A stretch of 64,000 bases of DNA from Ypsolopha sequella (lineage: Eukaryota; Arthropoda; Insecta; Lepidoptera; Ypsolophidae). Position 1 is the stretch's first letter. Each line of letters starts with the position of its first letter. Positions 11,301 to 20,300 of the stretch are shown here, piece after piece. Position numbers and translations under genes: made by a program. The notes beneath the pieces are model-generated. The model was given only the letters and a program-made list of their open reading frames with translations, did no database searches and was not told the origin of the DNA. Location of the stretch: assembly GCA_934047225.1 (NCBI GenBank), contig OW203986.1, forward strand, positions 30,321,221 to 30,385,220. The letters run 5' to 3'.

Positions 11301-14300
11301 ATATAAAATAGGGGGGGCCCTTGCACATCAGTCTCACACTATGCCAAAAATATATTACTAATTTTATACATACATACGCATGTCTTCCAGAGGGGTAGGC
11401 AGAGACTATAGATTTCCATCTGCTACGATCCTGACACACCTCTTTCGCTTCTTCCTTATTCATCAATCTAGTCCAACCTGTAATAAGTGTATCTGATATT
11501 CATACAAGCTCTTCTATTCCGGGTACTTTTGACATTGCCCTTCTTCAATATGTTGCCAGTTAGATCAGCATATGTCCTTCTAGGGCAGGCTGGTCAAGCT
11601 CTACCTTCGACTTGCGCAGCATAAATTTCTTTCGTCACTCTACCTTCATTCATACTCTATACATGTCCAAACCACCAAAGCATTCCTTTTTCTTTTCTTA
11701 TTACTACATCTTCTTTCAGGCCGCAACGATCCTGTATGTCGATATTTTTCACTCTATCTTTCAATGTTAAATCGCACATATTCCGGAAGGGACGCATTAT
11801 ACATAATATCATCCATCATCATCATCCATCAGCCTAGTTCGTCCACTGCTGGACATAAGCTTTTCTAGGACTTTGCCACTCCCGGAGGTCATCCTGGAAG
11901 AATTGCCCATACTCACACACGCTGGGCAGGCGGGTTGGTGAGCGCGGTGCCCGAACCCTCGCACCAGTGACGCCGCTGCCCGTCACCAGTCTGTTCCATA
12001 TAAGGCCCGGCTATTAGGGATGGATATACCGCCATCCATCGGTCCCAGGCATGGTGGGCCTCCTGGCTTTTTGCCTGTGAGCTGTCCTCTTACTCTCCCC
12101 CAAATTACGTCGAGAGGGTCTCCAAGTAAGATGGTGGTACCTCCACAGTCGAGCTCGGCATCAGCTCTACCACCTGTTTATTTATTAATATTTAATATTA
12201 GTTATTAGAAAGAAATTTATTTGGGGACAAAAAGAATACATGGAAAACCAACTTACAGATTAAGGGTTGATTCACCCAAAAAACAACTTTTAGCTAACAA
12301 CAATGTATAGATGTGCATATTTACGAGACAAAACATACTCACATTTATTTGTTGTCCACCCAGCACAGGTAGTTTAACCAACGGCCCAGTAGACCTGGTG
12401 CTGAGCTGCGTGGATAACTTCGAGGCCCGCATGGCCATCAACACAGCCTGCAATGAGCTCAAACAGAGGTGGTTCGAGTCGGGAGTCAGCGAGAATGCCG
12501 TGTCCGGGCATATACAGTTGATTGTGCCAGGAGAGACGGCCTGCTTTGCGGTGCGTATTTATTATGCGTATTAAAATATTCACTATCTGGATACTATAAG
12601 TTATGTACAGAATCTAGATGGATGTTGACACTAACATTTCAAATAATTTACTGAGATTTAACATAAATATACATTTGTTACAGTGCGCCCCCCCTCTAGT
12701 GGTAGCTTCCAAAATTGACGAGAAGACACTAAAAAAAGAAGGCGTCTGCGCAGCCAGTTTACCGACCACCATGGGGATCGTCGCGGGATTCTTAGGTAAG
12801 GTTACATACAACACTACGAATTAACTAATTATATACGTAGGGCGGCTGATATGTAATCTCCTTGGTCAGAAATATATACAAAAATAATGCTGGCTGGTAT
12901 GGATTTATATTCGTTTGTTATTCTATTTTCAAAATGTATTACATTCATTTGTTTATTGCATCACGTTTATTTGTCTCCTACAATTGTTTCGAACATGTCG
13001 GTAGAAAAAGTGAAAATGGATAAAATCGAGCAGCGTGCGGTGATTAAGTTTTTGACTAAAGAAGGGAATACGCCTTCGGAGATCAGACAGCGTATGTCAC
13101 GTGTGTTTGGCAATTCGTGATCTTCCGAATTTGTTATAAAGTTTTGGTCAAGGCAGTTTAAATTAGGTCGTGAGAGCCTCGAAGATGATCCTCGTAGCGG
13201 AAGACCAGTTTCGGCCGTCACCGATGAAAATGTAGCCAGGGTGAAAAAAAAATATATTAGAGGACCGACGAGTGAAGCAGTAGGAGATAGCTAGAGATGT
13301 GGGCGTCAGTAAAGAGCGAGTCAATGAAATAATTCATGAGCATTTGAACATGTCCAAGGTTAGTGCACGTTGGGTCCCTAGAATGTTGACTGCATTTGAC
13401 ATGGAGAGGCGTGTCAAATGTTGCGAAGAGTTTTTGGACATGAGTCGAGGGAAAGAGGAAGAAATAATTTCTAGAATTGTAACATGTGATGAGACTTGGA
13501 TTCGACAATGGGACCCGGAAAGTAAGCAAGAGTCGTTACAGTGGAAATTTAAGGATGAGAAGCCGCCTCGGAAATTTAAGGTCTGTCCATCGGCCGGTAA
13601 ACTTATGGCTACAATCTTTTGGGACACAGAAGGGATTTTGCTCATAGATTATTTACCGAAAAAAACTACAACGAATGCTGATTATTACTCAAACTTATTA
13701 TATCAACTAAGAGAGACAATAAAAGAAAAACGGCGAGGTAAACTAAGCAAAGGAATTCTGATTTTGCACGATAACGCACCAGTGCATACCGCACGCACAA
13801 CAAAGCTAGCAATTAAAGACAATGGCTTCGAAACCATTGACCACCCCCCGTATAGTCCAGATCTAGCCCCCTGTGACTATTTTCTGTTTAGACTTCTCAA
13901 GAAAGACCTCAGGCGACGAAGATTTATGACCGATGACGAAATGAAGGCAGCGGTTTCTGACTATTTTGACGACAAACCGTATTTTTTTTTTTTAATGGCT
14001 TAAATTCAATATTTGAAAAATTTAATAAGTGCATTTTACTAGCAGAGGACTATATAGAAAAATAAAAAAAAACTATCCAGTTACGTCTTTTCTTTCATAG
14101 TTAGGTAGGTTACTTTTCAGCCTCCCCTCGTACATGTCGGGGTTAAGCACGTACCCAGGATTTTTTGTTGGGTCAAGGCCCAGAAATAAAAAAACTGGGC
14201 AAGTGCGAGTCGGACTGTCGCACAAAGGGTTCCGTACCACCACACATTACGGCTACGGAACCCTAAAAATATTATGGTAAATAACAACTATACAGATGCT

Positions 14301-17300
14301 ATAGCAATATTAAAGCGCCAAAATACAAGCAGCTAAAATGGTAGCGCCCGCGCAGTACGGAAACCTAATATCTCGACCGCAATATTTTTCCTTCAATGTT
14401 TACATAATTACCTATTACCATGATTTTTTTCATATAATTCGGTCGTCTTGTTTCGGAGATAAGGGGGTGGGGGGGGGGGGGGGCTAATAATAACGTTAAA
14501 AAATGAGAATGAATGAGTATTGTGTGTCAGTTCTCCGTTGCCGACTTCCGTAGACTTTGCGGCAGTGCCTAGACAGACCAATTATCGCTTTGCATACTTT
14601 CACTCTCCCACTATTTTGGGTCTCCTGGTTATTATGTATCTATAATTGTCATCTGGACGACATAGTTCGTAAATAGTTCAATAACCAATAGAAAATTTTG
14701 AAAGTTTGTAGTTTTCAGCATATGATTGGCATTCACATTGTAGCTTCACTTTAAATTTATAAAATGGAATCATCAAAAAGTTTTTTTGTTATAGTACAAA
14801 ACACATTGAAGGACCTGCTAGGATTTGGAAATGTCAGCCATTATCTGGGATACAGCGCGCTCACAGATTTCTTCCCTACAATGAGTTTAAAGGTATGTAT
14901 GCGATGCATATACAGGTAAACCAAACGAATGCTCCCTGCAGAGAAAGTACCCTAAATATTGAAGATAGCAAATTTTACTTAAAAGAACCTTTATTTTATT
15001 TTTAAAGTAAAGAAAAACTGCAAAACGGCTGGACGAATTGACCTGAAACTTGGCATTTTGAATCAATTACCCCGAGAAAATCACACAAAATTTAAACTTA
15101 CGTAAAAGTCTAATCACATGTGTACGATCTTAAATAAAGAGAAATCACGCAGTCACGAAGTTTTTCAAGTCAATTATGTAAAAGGAAGGGCTAAACACTG
15201 GCGATTTGTGAGCGAGGTGATCGGCTAACGCAAGGCGTAGCGAGCGAGGTGATCGACTAACGCAAGGCGTAGCGAGCGAGGTGATCGACTAACACAAGGC
15301 GTAGCGAGCGAGGTGATCGACTAACGCAAGGCGTAGCGAGTGAGGTGATCGACTAACGCAAGGCGTAGCGAGCGAGGTGATCGACTAACACAAGGCGTAG
15401 CGAGCGAGGTGATCGACTAACGCAAGGCGTAGCGAGCGAGGTGATCGACTAACGCAAGGCGTAGCGAGCGAGGTGATCGACTAACGCAAGGCGTAGCGAG
15501 CGAGGTGATCGACTAACGCAAGGCGTAGCGAGCGAGGTGATTGACTAACGCAAGGCGTAGCGAGCGAGGTGATCGACTAACGCAAGGCGTAGCGAGCGAG
15601 GTGATCGACTAACGCAAGGCGTAGCGAGCGAGGTGATTGACTAACGCAAGGCGTAGCGAGCGAGGTGATCGACTAACGCAAGGCGTAGCGAGCGAGGTGA
15701 TCGACTAACGCAAGGCGTAGCGAGTGCAAATTGCTTATGGCGCAACGCGTTCGCAAAGTGGTCGCGTCGTTCGCAAATCGCCAGTATGAACGCCGAACGC
15801 CCTTAGAGAAGGAAATACAATTTTTAAATTTTCCGTTCTCTTTCAGCCGAACCCTCAATGCGACGACAGTTTCTGCCGCACCAGGCAGGCGGAGTTCAGA
15901 GCCAAGCCCGTAGTGGAGATAGCAACCGAAGTGTTGGAGGACCCGAAGCCGATCCACGATGACAACGAATGGGGTAACCATCAATATCACTAGTTGTACT
16001 CTCGTCATTCACAGCACACATTTTGAACATTTCAACGATTTTCCTACTTTTTGGCGAGCGCACATCATCCCATGTTTTATCTACGCTTTCCATCATGCAC
16101 GGTGGTGCTCATAGTGGTCGAGCGTAAAAGGACCATTGCAAATAAATAAAAACCGGCCAAGTGCGAGTTGGACTCGCACACAGAGGGTTCCGTACCACCA
16201 CACAATACGGTAAGGTAAATGTAAAAACATGGTAAGTTATGAAGGACCAACTTAACTTGACACTTATGATCTATTAAACTTTATGTATCTAAAGGGTCTA
16301 ATTAAGTAAGTCCTTTATAACTTTCTAAATAATTAAATATTTGTAATTTTCAGATTGTTTTCTTTGTTGTGTTATAAGTCCTATCTGAATCAGAATCAGA
16401 ATCAATCGTTTATTTGTGAAACATAGGTGTATCATTATATTTTTTACAAGATGGTGGTTGTTTCGCGTTTGACCGCTATGTTCTGCCTTAAAGTATAGCA
16501 TACAAATATTAAACACATGCTTTAAACATGCCCATTAAACAAAAAATAGACATTTATGAAACGTTATGAATATTATTTAGAATAGATGATTATATTACAC
16601 ATGTCAAAAGAAATAATTAGCATTTAAATAATCATTAATTGTACAATGTCACTTATCAATAAGAAATTATAAATTATTATATTACACATGTCAAAAGGAA
16701 GAATTTGCATTTAAATAATCATTAATTGTATAATAACACTTATCAATAAGCAAATTAAATAATTTCTTCTTAAATAAAATTATATCTAAATCTTTTATGT
16801 CATTTGGAATTGCGTTGTAAATTTGAGGTCCCATACAGAAGGCACTTTTGTGCATTAAGGCAGTTTTTGCTGATCGAAGAGATAATGTATGTCTAAATTG
16901 TGATCTTACAGTACTAGCATGGTGCGACTCGGAGACCTTAGTAAATAAGTTAGGGTTTGACTTCACAAAAACTGCCATCTCATAAATGTATAAAGACGGA
17001 AAAGTCAGTATCTTGAGCGATTTAAAAAAAGGTTGGCAAGAGTCCGTTGTTTTTAGTCCACATATTGACCTAATGCATCGTTTTTGAGCTTTAAATACAT
17101 TTTCTTTTTCGGTTGAGTTGCCCCAAAATATGATACCATATCGAAGTGCGGAGGCAACGAAGCCGTGGTATGCAGATATAACTGTTTCGCGATTAACAAT
17201 TTGAGACAGTTTGTATAAGAGATATGCATATTTGTGCACTCTTTCACATATTTCAGAGGTTTGAGCCTTCCATGTTAGTTTATGATCAATCTGTAACCCC

Positions 17301-20300
17301 AAAAATTTTGTAACATGTACTGTTTCTATTGATTTACCATTATATTTTATTTCAATGTCGCCAATTCTGTTTACTCTTTGATAAAAATTCATACATTTCG
17401 TTTTCTCAAGATTTACTATTAGATTATTATTACTAAGCCAATTGATTATATCATGTAAAGTATTATTAATAATTAATTCAAAATTTTCATGATTCATGCA
17501 TTTTATTGTCACCGTACTATCGTCTGCAAACAGCACCATAGGATGTGAGATATTTTTGGGCATGTCATTTATATATGTCAAAAACAATAAGGGTCCAAGC
17601 ACACTGCCCTGTGGCACTCCGCAGGAGATAACTCTTTTCCGAGACAAATATTTAATTTGTTTTCTTGTAATAGGACATATTTTATTAATTTCAGTTCTTT
17701 GATGCCGGTTGCTTAAATAGGACTTAATCAGGCAATGAATGTTTCCTCTTATTCCATATGAGTAAAGTTTATTCAATAATATTTTATGATCAACAAAGTC
17801 GAATGCTTTCGTCATGTCCATATATAAAGCACATATTGGACTACCTTTATCGACACATGATATTATTTCGTTTAGTAAGTCATAAACCGCCATGTTAATG
17901 GTCTTTTCTTTACGGAAACCTTTTTGTTCATTGATTAGTATGCCAAATTTTTCTAAGTAAGACGATAGATTTTCGTAAATTACTTTTTCTAATATTTTGG
18001 AAAATATTGATGTCAAAGCCACGGGTCGATAAAATTTCATGTTTTGTTTATCTTCTTTCTTAAACAGTGGTTTGACTATGACCGGTTTTAGTCTTTCTGG
18101 GAAGATACCATCGCTAATACATAAGTTGAAAATGTAGCATATATGTGGGGCTATTATTTCTGAGACATATTTTACTACTTTGGTGTGAACTCCATCATAG
18201 CCTACACTATTTTTATTTTTTAGAGACTGGATAATTTTACGTAATGCTATTGGTGTTGTTGGAGGCATATACATTGAATTAACTGAATTATAGTTTATTC
18301 TACCAGAGCTACTGGATGCACTTTGATTTGCATTATTTATTTCATCCACAAAAAAGTCATTAAACGCATTGGCTATGTGGTTTGGGTCCGTAATTATAGT
18401 TTTATCAGTTTTTATTATGCCTATTGGTTCCTGAGGAAAATTTGTTTTTGTTTTATTTATGACTTTCCAACTAGCCTTTGATTTATTTTCAGATGATTGT
18501 ATGAAGTGATTATTTTGCGATGCCTGCGTCAATCTTATAATTTTTCTAAATCTTTTGGAATACGTTTTAAGTTCTAGTTGGTTTTCTTGTGTAGGATTAT
18601 TTATATATTTCCAAAGAAGCTCTCTTTGTCTTCGACTGCATTTTTTAATCCCTTTTGAGACCCATTTAGGTTTTTTATTAGCTTTTATATGTACTTTCAT
18701 GAGCGGAAAACATAGATCGTAAAATAAAAGGAAAAGGTCAGAGAATTTGTTATAAGCACCATTTGCCTCTTTACAATCATACATTTCAGAAAATGATACA
18801 CATTTAAGACAATTTTTGAATTTTTGTAGATTATCCTTGCTGAATTCTCTCTTGTCTATAGACCATGAACTTATTTTACAAGTCTTTTTAATTGGAACCT
18901 TTAATATCTGAGCTGTGTGGTCTGAAAGACCGTATTCAATGACTTTTCCCTTACAACCCCTTTTCACATCATGAGCAAAGTTGTCTAAACACGTCCCACT
19001 TGCTAGCCTTGTAGGTTCTTTTATTTCAAGTTTTAAATTAAAGCTAAATAATAAATTCTGGAAACGTCGCGTAGTATTTGTGTCCTTCAGAATATCAATA
19101 TTAAAATCTCCGCAAAGAACGGTTTTTTTTGTTTGATTTCTTATGGATCTTACACAATATAAGCTCCAATCTCTCGAAAAAAGTTTCAAAGTACTTTTTG
19201 GCATCTCTTTTCTTAGGTACTCGATATACACATGCTACAATAACTCCAAGATTACTTAATTCTATTGCACAACACTCAAGTACATTTTCTATCGAGAGTT
19301 TAGCCACATCTTTAAGTTCTTTGAATTGTTGACCCATTTTCACTAGGATACAGGTGCCGCCTCTTCTTTTGGTACTCCGTGAGAAGTGCGCTGCTAAACT
19401 GAAATTCGGAACCGTAAGTAGTTGTTCATCTCCCGGCTTCATATTATGCTCGGTGATACAGATGACTTCGACTGGTGTTCCTTGCGACGATAACTCTTCT
19501 AAATACACTGTTAAGACGTCCGATTTTTTTATCAGTCCTGAAATGTTCTGGTGGAGTAAATGGATATAATTATACGCGAAAAAAATTCGTCTCTTGTTTT
19601 TTCACGTTATTATCGTATTTCACATGTTTTTGTTCTATCACGTCTTCTTTTACTTCTTCTGTCATGTCCTCCTCATTTTTACCTGTTCCTAAATAATAAT
19701 TACTATGGAAGTTTTCTATCTGAATCACCTTTTGTTTCATACTCTTGAATATTTTTATCATTCCTCGATTGTTAAGTTGACTATAACGTTCTGAGAACAT
19801 GCTGAAGTCATAAACGAAAAAACGTCTGTAAACGAAATTTCAAGTTTCTAAGTCAGCTGTAGATAAGTGCCCTATAGGTTTTCATTTCCTTGCGAGTGTC
19901 AACGTTTTGTATGAAATTGATTATGTAAAGTGCAATAATAACTTTTTTTTGCGTCGAAGTTAGAAGCCTGATTTTCTTACAGCACCATAAGACCGTAGCG
20001 TAGACTGCTGTAGAAGCTATCAGTTTCAACTTATATCTCATACGGGGCCCGAGCAAAAGGGTCGTGACACACAGACAGACAGACAGACGGACAACAAAGA
20101 ATCCTATAAGGGTTCTGTTTATTTATTTCTGAGGTACGGAACCCATTAGGGCCCAGAAATTTATTAATTTATTATTAATAAATTTTAAGCTCTCTGCGGC
20201 GATGCTGACACACGCGACAACTTGCGAAAGTCGAAGGCGGGAGATATTTAAGAAGCTCCTTAAGAGTACAGAAACGTACCATGCTTTTAAATTAAAAACG

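Larger units (their letters stand above)
16386..19800 (-). mobile_element. Non-LTR retrotransposon (CR1/jockey-like LINE)
   Basis: A minus-strand LINE in Uba5 intron 7. The 3' end is a short (gattct)n run near 16386-16405 preceded by an AATAAA signal, as in CR1-type elements. It encodes an AP-type endonuclease and a reverse transcriptase (separate entries). The 5' limit is uncertain; a further short frame (19570-19800) may belong to its 5' region. An 87-bp tandem duplication lies at its 3' end. Confidence 0.82.

Noticed and set aside
12364..12370. Alternative Uba5 exon 4 acceptor at the AG 12367-12368
   Set aside because: It would read TG|G TAG, an immediate stop; the upstream AG keeps the conserved frame.
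15205..15726. CRISPR-like array
   Set aside because: Units are directly adjacent with no unique spacers, and the genome is eukaryotic; it is a minisatellite.
15673..16008. 111-codon minus-strand frame
   Set aside because: Antisense to Uba5 exon 7 and part of the minisatellite.
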